From NCBI RefSeq assembly GCF_963678635.1, contig NC_087069.1:21366660-21426659 (forward strand): DNA of 60,000 bases. The letters run 5' to 3'. This DNA comes from Symsagittifera roscoffensis. Its lineage: Eukaryota; Xenacoelomorpha; Acoela; Convolutidae. This document shows, in pieces, positions 32,868-42,759 of this stretch (its first letter is position 1; each line of letters starts with the position of its first letter). The translations under genes were made by a program, and so were the position numbers. Under the pieces are notes generated by a model. It saw only the letters and a program-made list of their open reading frames with translations, did no database searches and had not been told where the DNA came from.

Positions 32868-33416
32868 ATGGATGCCATCCGAAGACGCGTCATCTGGGAA
32901 GGATCACTCCATCATGTCTGCCACATCCAACAAACTTACAAGGAGTACGCTCCTCTGCTGCATCTGCCTGATTATTTCGTTGATGTTGCGCACCTTCTCG
33001 TTCATTTCCATCGCATGCTGATCGACCTTCATGTTGTAAGGGACGGTGCAAATCGTGAGTTTAGCAGGATCCATCTGAATCCTCAGCTCCTCAAGGATGC
33101 AGCTCATCTTCTCGCGTAGCCTCATTATTTTCCTCGACTCACCTCTGGACACGTCATTGGTTCCCATCATCAGAGTCACCCTGTACATTTTCACCATGTC
33201 TAACATCTCAAGCAATGCCAACATCTTGGGTGTTGCGGCTCCAGAATAGCTCAAGACTCCAGTCTGCCAATGCGACTGGATCCGGGTCAGCACTCGTATC
33301 AGGCTGTCCCCTATGATCAAATGGACTGCACCCTTCGGTATTCTCGGTTGTGCGTAGTACTCGGCCCATGACGCGTCGTGAAACAATCCCTTCTCGCCAT
33401 CTGTTTCGTGGTCCAA
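32868..33416 (-). pseudogene. SGNH/GDSL-like hydrolase domain in the retroelement
   Basis: Block I is HLIIGDSLI (Ser38 counted from the ATG at 33416), block II glycine is in LSYSGAA, and block III is MGTNDVS (GxND, residues 85-88). After a TGA at 32904-32906 the same frame gives SDGIH at 32868-32882, the DxxH of block V, before a frameshift. These are the four SGNH blocks in the right order and spacing for an esterase-like fold. Esterase domains are known in ORF1 of some LINEs and in some other retroelements; here one sits in a block downstream of a Ty3-like pol. This copy is inactive because of the stop and the shift. Confidence 0.72.
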
Positions 33417-34537
33417 TCCATCCGGTTGTGTCTGTGGTATCTGCCGTCTGTATTCTTTTTATAGCTTGCGATCACCACGCTCCTGACTGGTTGCTCTCTT
33501 CTTGTTGAGTCGTCACGGTTTCCTAGTTGCAGACTATCGTGTAGCTCCTTGAGAGGTGAGGAGCTCCCGCTAACTTGGCTGCTGCTCGGAGTTGAGCTTG
33601 GGATATATCCCGGCAGTACTACGTCCATCATTGGGCGTATTGGTGGCACCTCTAAATTACGCACGGAGGACACCGACTCGGGTGGTATCGATACTTCCAG
33701 TCCCTCGTTGATGTGCTCCTGAGCCGCTCGCTCCAAGTTGAATCGCCCACTGGACCCGGGAACTTCATCCACCTCCATCCGAGACTCTGGCCTTGACCCT
33801 GCAGCGGCTCGTTCTGTGGTCCTGAATCCCTTTTCCTTTTGTCTCGCGAACTCTCGTTGTCGCCGCTGGATCTTTTCCAGTTCAGACTTCAACTGCTCGC
33901 AATTCGCCTCATTCTCGCGTACCTTCTGCTCTTGTTGGTACTCTGCCCTCATCATACTAAGATCACCCCTCGCCTAATCCCTCTCGATAACTTCTTGATC
34001 TCTCTCCAGGTTCGCCTGGTCCCGCTCAAGCTTCGCACCATCCTGGTCAAGATTCGCCTTGTCTCTCTCCCTCTGCGCCCTATCCAGTTCCCTCTTCAGA
34101 TTACTGAGGTCCGGATATACTTCCTCCGTCTGTTGTGACAGTATCATAGAAGGTGGCTCACTCGTGGACTGGCCCGCAGATCTTGCCGATGGTCTGGTTG
34201 GTAGTGGGAATTCTCCCGCGCCGTAATCTGTGTTGTTGCTCAAGCCAGGATTTCTCGCCAAGTCGAATCCCCTCATGCCTCCATCCACATTCCAGGACAA
34301 CCATCTGGTCTGCTCTTGATTGGATATCCCATCTGCCGTGTAGCCAACCATCAAAACAGCTTCTGTCGCTGACTTCCTGCATTCACCCTGCGCCTCTAAC
34401 TGCAGGATGGCGTTCACCATCACTGCCATCCTCTCATCGACTTGGGTGTAGTCCAGATCCCTCAAGCGTTTGTTTAGCTCATCGAGCGTAGGTCTCTTGA
34501 GCGCTGCAGGCATAGATTTCCAAAAGCGATCTGCCAT
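33317..34537 (-). pseudogene. Start of second coding block: gag-like N-terminus and coiled coil
   Basis: This frame starts with ATG at 34537 (MADRFWKSMPAAL). It runs through a Pro/Ser-rich part into a long heptad-like Arg/Glu/Asp/Gln segment (LKRELDRAQRERDKANLD and onward). It is broken at 33974-33976 by TAG but continues in the same frame (33317-33955) with more coiled coil. The TAG replaces what repeat logic suggests was a Gln. A structural role is inferred from the coiled coil only. Confidence 0.55.
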
Positions 34538-34560
34538 TGTTACAATCTCTTGATGATCTT

Positions 34561-34656
34561 ACCTTGTCAAGCAACTTGAGAACTACCTTGTCAACCAATT
34601 TGAAAACTAAATTGTCAACCAACTTGAGAACTACCTTGTCAACCAACTTAACAACT
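34561..34656 (+). repeat. 24-bp tandem repeat, four copies
   Basis: The unit is ACCTTGTCAACCAACTTGAG plus AACT and lies just upstream of the second coding block. The remaining sequence 34657-35040 has no gene but contains a 26-bp duplication with ATCCCCATGTAC and CTAACTCGAG near 34980-35030. Confidence 0.85.
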
Positions 34657-35047
34657 TGAGAAATGCCTCCCTTCGATTGTTGCTGATCTTGAACTTGTTC
34701 AGGACCTTCTTTCTCTTTTCAAATGAGCGCGGCTAGGTCGTCAACTCAATTTTACAAATAAATCTCAAAAAAAAATCCAATTTTAGACTAAGTTGTTCTG
34801 CTCCTAACCTGGACCCCCCCCATGATTGAGGTTAAAACATTATCCCTCCATTTCTTTCACTAAATTAGTTCAATTGGAAGTTTTAAAAGCATGCAGATTC
34901 ATTTAATGTTTTAGCACCGTCAACTCTTTAAAATTTAATTGTCATGCCAATTGCGTTAAAATACTTCTACCTGCTTCGATATCCCCATGTACCCTAACTC
35001 GAGATCCCCATGTACCTAACTCGAGACCTCCACTGTCCGCCCGTAGC

Positions 35048-36285
35048 TCAGGCGATACTCAAGTAGTATTTCTTGTGTAGGTGTACCACTATCTCCGTTT
35101 CTCCGAAGACCACATGTAGGATGGCATATAAATCCCATGGGCTCAACTTGCCCCTGTTTGGGTCATAAACAGGCATCGACACCTCCACTATCCCTCTTTT
35201 AACCATGAAGTCTCTGAGCCTCGTTATTGCCAACATCACGTGCTCAGGATCTATCGTATTCCTTTCATTGATCCTCGTTACCAGAAAGCAGAGGTATTTG
35301 CCTGGGACTTGTGAAACTGATGGGGGAACGCAGCCATTCCTCCCAGCCCCGGTCTCTGTCTAAATAGAAACTCCACAATCTGATATTCTCTCTTGAAGTC
35401 GGCCTCTAGCCTCGATTTGAAGCTCATGTCCGCCGTTATACAGATCGCGCTAGTCCTGTCTCACAAAATGAAGTCGCTGTCCGTTATCAGGATGTTCTCC
35501 GAGTATTCATTGGGTAATTCAAGTTTTGTTTTGAAGTTTGGTCCTATTGTAGGCTCGGCCTCTTCATCATCCAGTTCCAGCCCACTGGTCTCTCTCTTTT
35601 CTCTGAGTTTCTTTATCATCAGATTTTCGGTGTGGGTAAGTCCTACCCTCACTCCCCGGACAAAAGTATTTATCGACGTCCCCGTCGATGATGCTAGTTC
35701 TAAATTGTCTGGCGGTATCTCGAGCGGCCTGCCGGTTGCTGTCCAAACGAAGAGGGGATCTATCGTTTTCACGTGTTTTTCTGCTGACAAGTCAACCTCC
35801 TGGATGCTTTGCTCTTCACCTCTTTTGCTCCTGACATCGCGCATCCACTCTAGTTTTCTCAAGTTTGTGATTTCCCTCCTTTCTATCTCGCTCTGCTCCA
35901 GATCTGTTTCTTGTTCTGGGGTAGAGTAGTCTTCCTGCGGGTAATGTTCGCTGTCATTGATGATTTTCCATTCATCGTCTGCCACCAATTCGCCCACACT
36001 CAGTAACTCTTCGCTCAGTTCGTCAGGCTGTATCTTGTCAAACAAGAAGTCATCCCCGTACCTATTGTAACTCATGCCTGTCCGTTTGCGATTACCACTC
36101 CTGGCTCCTGCTGTTATCGGCAAGTCTGGTTCATCCTGCTCCGAGTCGTTCCAGTCTTCCTCCGCAAAGGATTCCGCCTCTGAGTCTGCTTCTATTTTTT
36201 CATTATCGTCCATGCTCACGTCCTTGTTGCCATCATTCTTTTCTCTGGTGCCTTTTTCGTTCACTTCGCATGCTGGCTCTACCAA
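35048..36285 (-). pseudogene. Acidic post-integrase segment of the Ty3-like polyprotein
   Basis: Frames 35461-36285 and 35048-35239 follow the integrase. Acidic Asp/Glu/Ser-rich text (FAEEDWNDSEQDEPD) comes first, then a more ordered part (IDPLFVWTATGRPLEIPP). A TGA at 35461-35463 interrupts a frame that stays open on the other side. Its function is unknown. Confidence 0.55.
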
Positions 36286-36358
36286 CAGGTACTCTAATCC
36301 CTCAATAATCTGCGGTACGCACCAGTCCTCCGGAGATGGGACATGAGGCTTCAGGTTT

Positions 36359-37738
36359 TCATAATGCGCTGCTCGCCCCCGTACTCAAGTGGTAGAACCC
36401 TCCCTGCTGGTGTACTTCCGTGATCATGAAGGGTCCTCTCCACTTCTTGAGTAGTTTTTTCGTCCCCTTGGGAGGTATGACATTCTGAAACAACCAGACG
36501 TATTGGCCCACTGCATACGGTTTAACTTGAAGTATCTTTTCATCATATTTTTCCCGCTGCCTCATTTGCGCTTGCGCCGTGTTCCTCCTGCAGAGCTCGT
36601 TTAGTTCCTGTTGTCTCTTGATCGCTTCCTTCACATAAGCTTAAGGCGACGTCTTTTTCCCTGAGTATTCTGGGTAAAAGAACGTTAGGAGCATTGCTCT
36701 CTCCCTGCCCGTTAACATCATGAAGGGACTGATTCCTGTCGTCGAGTGTTGCGTGCTGTTGTACGCCCCCACCACTTGCGGTAGATACTTATCCCAGTCT
36801 GTCATGTATCTCGAGCAATATACCCTGAGCATATTCACCAACGTCCTGTTCTGTCTTTACACTAACTCGTTAGTCTGAGGATGGTAAGTCGTCGAGTGCG
36901 CTTGAGCAATGTGTGACCTCTTCATCAATTCTTTTTTCAGGTCACACACGAAGGCCTTCTCGTTGTTCGACTGAAATGTCATCGGACAACCATATCGTGA
37001 TATCCAATGTGTTATCAAGTGGTCACAAATCTCCTCCGCTGAGGCTGTTTGACAGGGCACTGCTTCCGCCAATTTTTTAAAGTGGTCTATTTTGACCAAT
37101 ATCTGGTTATACCCCGACTCTGTCATGCAGATCTTCTGATGGTCTATCTGAACAACCTCGTTGAATTCCGAGCTCTCAACGGACTTGAGTGAGAGCTTCA
37201 TCTTCCGTGGGACTTTCACCTGTAGACATGCCAGACATGCGTTCACCCATCTCTCGCAGGCCTTTCTTAATCCCGGCCAATCAAACCTGTGTAGCATTCT
37301 CTGTTGCACTTTGTCTATCCCCTGATGCCCCATTTGATCGTGCGATCTGAATAACACCTCCGTCTGGTACAACTGGTGTAGTATGATGAGGTTATGATTG
37401 TGTAGACTCTTCTCCTCATCTTTTCTCCTGCATGCTACGACCCCATCAGCTGTGTGATAGATTAAATCTTTCCTCTCCTTGTAGAACTGGCTCAAGATCT
37501 TGTAGCTGTCCTCTTCCAGGTCTCCTTTCTCCTTGGCTCCCGTCCGGATCCATTTGGAGAGGTTGCTTGTCATCTTATCATTCGTCTGGGCTCTGATCAG
37601 ATCCGACAGCCTATATCTCGCCTTGACGTGCTCCTTTAGTGCCATTATTTGACCATTCAATTTTCCGGATCTGTGGATGTTATCTTTCAGCTTGACACAA
37701 ACTATCCTCCTCAAGATCTTCCTGTCATCTTCTGGCAC
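36359..37738 (-). pseudogene. Ty3/gypsy-type integrase, catalytically dead
   Basis: The frame runs through 36857-37738, 36641-36841 and 36359-36634 with in-frame TAA at 36857-36859 and 36641-36643. A zinc-binding HHCC module is present (MGHQGIDKVQQRMLHRFDWP then CLACLQ). The first catalytic Asp is in VVQIDH. The second is replaced by Asn (QSNNEKAF, codon 36965-36967). The stop at 36857-36859 falls where the third catalytic residue, Glu, is expected after TTYHPQTNELV. The C-terminal part has the GPFMITEVH SH3-like segment. All three lesions independently abolish activity. Confidence 0.88.
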
Positions 37739-37914
37739 CAGATTAGTTCAGACATTCGAGTTGCATGATAGCTCCCCGAACGATTTCCTTGATACTGCAA
37801 TTTTTTCAAGTTCTTCACCTCCGCGCACCTCCTGCTGATCCAAATTTTACGTTCCTGAGGAGTGATCCGTTTGTAGTTCCCTATCTGGGTGCCTCATCTT
37901 CTCTTCTGCCAGTA

Positions 37915-38292
37915 TCATGCATAGACTATCTTGATCATCCTTGCTTTTCTCTGAGTCTTCATCCCTTTCTTCACACTCCCCGGACAAATGTTCTTCTTCA
38001 GCATCTTCCTCCGCATTGTCCCTATCCCGGACTCTTGACTCAGTCCCAGGTGTTCAGTCTCCTCCTTGAATGCTACCTTCTTCTTCCTGACCATAGTCCT
38101 CTCAGGTATGTCCTCAGGGATCCTCTCAACCAATGACTGCACGACTTCTTTTCCATCAGGTTTCCTTTCTTTTGAGGAGTCCTCGCTACCATCCGCCTCA
38201 TTTCTTCTCAATATCGTGACCTCTGGTTCTTCTTCACCTTTGTCTTGTACCACATGTTTACCGTCTGCCAATTTCTCGAGTAATCTCCTCAA
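37915..38292 (-). pseudogene. Charged linker between RNase H and integrase
   Basis: An open frame rich in Glu, Lys and Asp (RRLLEKLADGKHVVQDKGEE) lies in order between RNase H and integrase. No domain is recognised; it probably is a linker of the pol polyprotein. Confidence 0.5.
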
Positions 38293-38414
38293 GTCTTCAT
38301 TTATCTCTGCTCTTCCCGTTTATACTTGGTTGAGACCATAACCTTTTGCCTTGAGCGTCTCCCTCACAATTTTTGAATTGAGCATTATCCCCATTCGCAT
38401 CCCTCGGGTCTTTT

Positions 38415-38873
38415 TCAAGACTGTTTCTCTGGACGTTCCTTTGGTAGTTCGGGGTGATCTTCTATGGGTTTGCCAGACTTGTCGAGCCACCTCGTGAGTG
38501 GAAAACTATCATACGTTTCCTTATCCATGAAGGAGAAGCCATCTTTGATTTCTGGCCTATCTGCCGCCCTCTGCTCTGTCTTCTTACTCAAGCTATCGGC
38601 ATTTTGATGTTTGTCTCTCGTCCTATGCTCAATTATCATGTTGTATCCATCCAGGCGAACTATCCATCTTCCTATGTAACTTTGATGATCCATTGAGTAC
38701 GTTTTCAACCAGCTGAGTGCCCTGTTGTCGACTCGTACCTTGAACGGCTCGCTGCCTAGGTGTGCCCTGTATTTTTTGACAAAGGTAATCACTGCGAACA
38801 TCTCTGCTTTGGTCGCCCCGTACTTCATCCCCGTATCATTCAGGACTTTAATCCCGTATGCTATTGGTCTCAA
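38415..38873 (-). pseudogene. Ty3-type RNase H with the reverse transcriptase deleted
   Basis: LRPIAYGIKVLNDTGMKYGATKAEMFAV matches the middle of a Ty3 RNase H (catalytic Glu in KAEM), with VRVDNRALSWL giving the Asp and TRDKHQNADSLSK the C-terminal part. The expected first Asp and the whole RT are absent: only a short protease-linker sequence separates this frame from the protease. The join near 38875-38895 (AGAAAGACCC/AAGACAG) shifts the frame. Confidence 0.85.
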
Positions 38874-39946
38874 GACTGTCTTCTGGGTCTTTCTAGGAAA
38901 TTCGAACAGCTCGAAAGTCCATAAGACTTAAGTGATTTCACAAGACCTGAAGAATTTTTTATTTTCATCAATCGTCTCAAGATGCACATCTTGTCCCTAT
39001 GATTGGGACATTCAAGTAATTCATTCTCTTTTACTTTTTCAGTCTTTTCACATCGAGTTTTCACGGGTAAAGCATATCCCAGCTTCCTGCCCCTCTGGAT
39101 TGCATGGGTATATCAAGAGTATTCAACAAGACACTGACGCAGAGGCCGCTCTTGGCTATCGAGAAGGATCTTCCAACAACAGCAGCACTTTGACTCATTC
39201 TCATTTGCAATTGTCAGATTTACCGGTTTAATTACGTGCTTCTTATCCGGGTTCCGTATCCTGAACATGGCATTGTTCAGATCAATCGTTACGTCTAAAT
39301 TCCTGATTAAGTCTCTGCCTAAAATGAATTGGTCAGACTCATCTAGGTTCTCCACCACAAGGAAGCTCATCCACAGGTTGCGTTCCCCTAGGTTTGGAGC
39401 TATTATTGGTGTTCTGCCTAGAACCCGCAGCGCCTCTTTATTTGCAGCTGACAGCCGTATCCTTGAGTCAGTCAAGTCATTTTTGTCGAAACCCATTCGC
39501 TCCCAAGTTTTGGTTGGTATAACGCTCAAGACTGCTCCCGTATCAAGTAAACCGCGTAACTGAGTCTTCTTGCCACTTATGTCAAGCACGTGTGCTGATA
39601 CGTCCGCCTCCGTCCCGATGTGCATTGCATCCTCCTCCAACATGGCGCAATGTCCAATCGATCTCACTTTTAGTTCTTCCCTACCCACGTAGATCTGTCC
39701 CGCTAGGTCTTCGTCACATAATATCATAGTTGTCGTGTAGATGTTTATCCCATCTATGTTTAACATCACCTCATGCGGACCATAGGCTTCCGTGTACCTA
39801 TTCTCGACGCGGACTGACTTGCTACCACCTCTTGTGAGCAGTGCCCTCAAGGCTCTAGAAGTTGTCTGCGGACTTATTCCTAGAGCCTTGAGGGCACTGC
39901 TACACTTCTTAATTACTGAGTATCGCTGTGCAGGCTTGTCTCTCAT
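38870..39946 (-). pseudogene. Retroviral-type aspartic protease and linker of the Ty3-like element
   Basis: Frame 39113-39946 contains GLLDTGAVLSVIP (active-site DTG, about 39534-39551) and later FILGRDLIRNLDVTIDL, the usual second block of Ty3 proteases. After a TGA at 39113-39115 the same frame continues (38870-39064) with the linker that normally leads into RT. A perfect 22-bp stem-loop lies in its N-terminal part. Confidence 0.85.
39837..39901. repeat. Perfect 22-bp stem-loop in the protease region
   Basis: Arms 39837-39858 and 39880-39901 (each containing CAGTGCCCTCAAGGCTCTAG or its complement) are fully complementary with a 21-nt loop. Confidence 0.9.
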
Positions 39947-39988
39947 CGTTCAAGTTGTCTTGTTCCAAATGTAGTCTCATGACTTCTA

Positions 39989-41328
39989 CCCAAGTGTCGA
40001 TGCATCCGTCTGAGTCGTCCTTAAATTCTATTGGCTTCTGAAAGTTTTCCTGGATCTGCCACCTCCTCGTTCACTCGAGTCCGTGTTCCTTGTAGCAAAC
40101 GCTTCCAATGTCCTATTCATCATCTCCCAGGTGTTAGCCCACGTCATGGCATCAGGTCCCACATTGTTGCTTTTTGTGGAATCCCCCGGACCATTTGTCG
40201 TATTTGAGGTTCCACTTTTCATAATTGTCTTGCCCACCTCTGGTCCTATGCTCGCTACACCCCGGGGTAACGGTAACGGTGTTGACCCCCGCTTGTTCTG
40301 TTGTGGTTCCACGAAATCGACTCTGTTTCCTTGCGTTCGATCTGTTACCGGTGTGTCTTATGATAAAGAGTTTCTCAAGATGGCATCCAGTTTGGCCTGT
40401 ATGGCACATGAACTCTCAGCCTGGTCTCTGCTCATTGTGTCCCTTCTCGCCTCCAGACTCCCTAACTTGCTGTTCACAGTGTCATACCGTTGCTTCATCT
40501 CTTGCTTGTCTTTTTTGATGTTCTTCTCTCTCTCCTTGTCTGTAGCCTCTACTTTGTCTGACATTTGTTGTAGCCTCTCTTCAGTTGCCTTCGCCAGATT
40601 GAAGCAGTGATCCAGGCTCTCGTGCTTATTATATCTGATTTCCTTTTTTGGCGATTGTCGATCCTCTTCACTGCACTTCAGTTGTTTATCGATTTGTTCC
40701 AGCTTCGCCATCAAGTCAATCAATTCAATTAAAGGTGTTTTCTCCTGGTTAGCTGCTGTCCCATTTTCTATAAATGCCTCGTGGCTAGCTGTTGCTACAA
40801 GATGGACATGATCATCGTCTCGATTGTCCTCTGTTGCTACTGCAGAAACCGTTCTAAATGTCTTGACTTTCTCGGTCGTAGGTGATATTTCATCCTTCTC
40901 TCATGGTTTCATTCCGACCATCATTGCAATCATGAACGACGTTATTTTTGATTGAGAGTCATCTTTTATCGTTTCCGGCGTGTTGATCCTTGTATCATCT
41001 ACAATGTCAATCGGCGAGAATTCCATCGTCTTCTTTTGTTATTCTTCCACTTTCGGCATCGGTGTTGACTCCGTCGTTTCCCTCTGCACCTCATCAACGC
41101 TCTGGTCTGGTGTCTCAAGATCAATTTTTGTAGCAGGTACCGTTCGTCCTCTTCGGTGCTTACTTTCGTTTTGTTCTCCTTTGCGCTTCTTATGTTGACC
41201 ATGCTCTCTGAAAAGATCTTTCTCATTATTTTTTGGACAGACGGCATTGCTTTTCGTTGCGAAGAGTTATGATTAGTCTTTGACTCTAGTACTCTCCTGT
41301 CTGCTATCGGTACCCTACTTCGCCGCAA
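39989..41328 (-). pseudogene. Gag-like region of the Ty3-like element
   Basis: Open pieces 40028-40312, 40358-40723 and 40999-41328 on the minus strand are charged and coiled-coil-like (LEQIDKQLKCSEEDRQ, KEREKNIKKDKQEMKQRYD), with frameshifts between them. Their position ahead of the protease suggests gag, but no CCHC knuckle or capsid motif is visible, so this is inference from order. Confidence 0.4.
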
Positions 41329-41514
41329 GATTTTTATTTACGATTTTTGCTATCTACAATATTAATATTAACAAATTTCTATTCTAAGGATAAAATTTCT
41401 AAAGAAGTATTCCTAATATTAGGTAAAAATCTTTCAATTCGCGATCTTAGTAACGCTAACTTTTTTTGATTTGATCGTTCTGACCGGTCCTTTGTGCTTT
41501 TCACTTAAGTAATT

Positions 41515-42700
41515 GGATATTTCACACTGTCCCAAGGCATATCACTCAAGTGTTGGGCTTCCTCGCTCTGTCCCAAGATGCTTTTTTCGCTCAGATTCCG
41601 GGACATTTCGCACGTCCTTAGATCTCTTGGTACCGTCCCAAGACTTTTCGGTAATGTCTCAAGACCTTTTGGTACTGTCCCAAGACTTTGCGGTAGTGTC
41701 TCAAGACTTATCTGTACTGTCCCAAGACTTTTCTATAGTGTCCCAAGACTTCTTGGTACTGACCCAAGACCTTTTGGTACTGTCCCAAGACTTTTCCGCT
41801 CTATCCCAAGACTTCTTGGTAGTGTCCCAAGACTTTTCGGCGCTGTCCCAAGACTTTTCCGGACTGTCCCAAGACTTCTTGGCACTGTCCCAAGACTTCT
41901 TGGTACTGACCCAAGACTTTTCGGTGCTGTCCCAAGACCATTCGGCACTGTCCCAAAACTTCTTGGTACTGTCCCAAGACTTTTCTGCACTGTCCCAAGA
42001 CTTTTTGGTACTGTCCCAAGACTTTGCGGTAGTGTCCCAAGACTTATCTGTACTGTCCCAAGACTTTTCTGTACTGTCCCAAGACTTCTTGATACTGTCC
42101 CAAGACCTTTTGGTACTGTCCCAAGACTTTTCCGCTCTATCCCAAGACTTTTCGGCACTGTCCCAAGACTTTTCTGTACTGTCCCAAGACTTCTTGATAC
42201 TGTCCCAAGACCTTTCTGTACTGTCCCAAGACTTCTTGATACTGTTCCAAGACCTTTTGGTACTGTCCCAAGACTTTTCCGCTCTGTCCCAAGACTTCTT
42301 GGTTCTGTGTTAAGACTTCTTGGTACTGTCTCAAGACTTTTCTGCACTTTCCCAAGACCTTTTGGTACTGTCCCAAGACTTTGCGGTAGTGTCCCAAGAC
42401 TTATCTGTACTGTCCCAAGACTTTTCTGTACTGTCCCAAGACTTCTTGATACTGTCCCAAGACCTTTTGGTACTGTCCCAAGACTTTTCCGCTCTATCCC
42501 AAGACTTTTCGGGACTGTCCCAAGACTTTTCTGTACCTCCCAAGACTTCTTGGCACTGCCCCAAGACTTCTTGGTACTAACCCAATATTTTTCAGCACTG
42601 TCTCAAGACTTTTTGGTACTGTCCCAAGACGTTTCCGCTCTGTCCCAGGACTTCCTGGTACTTTCCCAAGACTTTTTAGTACTGTTCAGGACTTCGTCAC
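41515..42700 (+). repeat. 21-bp minisatellite, about 50 copies
   Basis: Core GTCCCAAGACTTxTxGGTACT repeats every 21 bp from about 41630 to 42690, with degenerate flanking copies from 41520. Because 21 is a multiple of 3 and the unit has no stop in several frames, long open frames appear on both strands (heptads such as VPRLFGT, LSQDFSV and LGTVPKS). These are probably by-products of the repeat and not genes. Confidence 0.95.
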
Positions 42701-42759
42701 TTCAGTGTTGGTTCACACACACTGTCCCAAGACCCCTTCTTCCTTAGTGTTGGGACAAA

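Larger units (their letters stand above)
29051..41328 (-). mobile_element. Decayed Ty3/gypsy-like retroelement, very long
   Basis: Nearly all protein-like sequence here is on the minus strand. In order it is gag-like, protease, RNase H (RT missing), integrase with linkers, then a second block with coiled coil, SGNH hydrolase and further unknown polyprotein segments. GC content and codon use are unlike the host DNA. Dozens of stops and frameshifts break it. I could not find LTRs, so the borders are those of the coding remnants. The 21-bp minisatellite lies at its upstream side. Confidence 0.75.

Noticed and set aside
23877-36859. Non-standard genetic code (stops read as Gln, Glu or Trp)
   Set aside because: The stops in transposon frames are mixed TAA, TAG and TGA at unrelated residues, while host exons end at ordinary stops. 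Simple decay explains them.
41513-42747. Long open frames of 389, 266 and 204 codons
   Set aside because: They exist only because the 21-bp minisatellite lacks stops; the same DNA is open in several frames on both strands.
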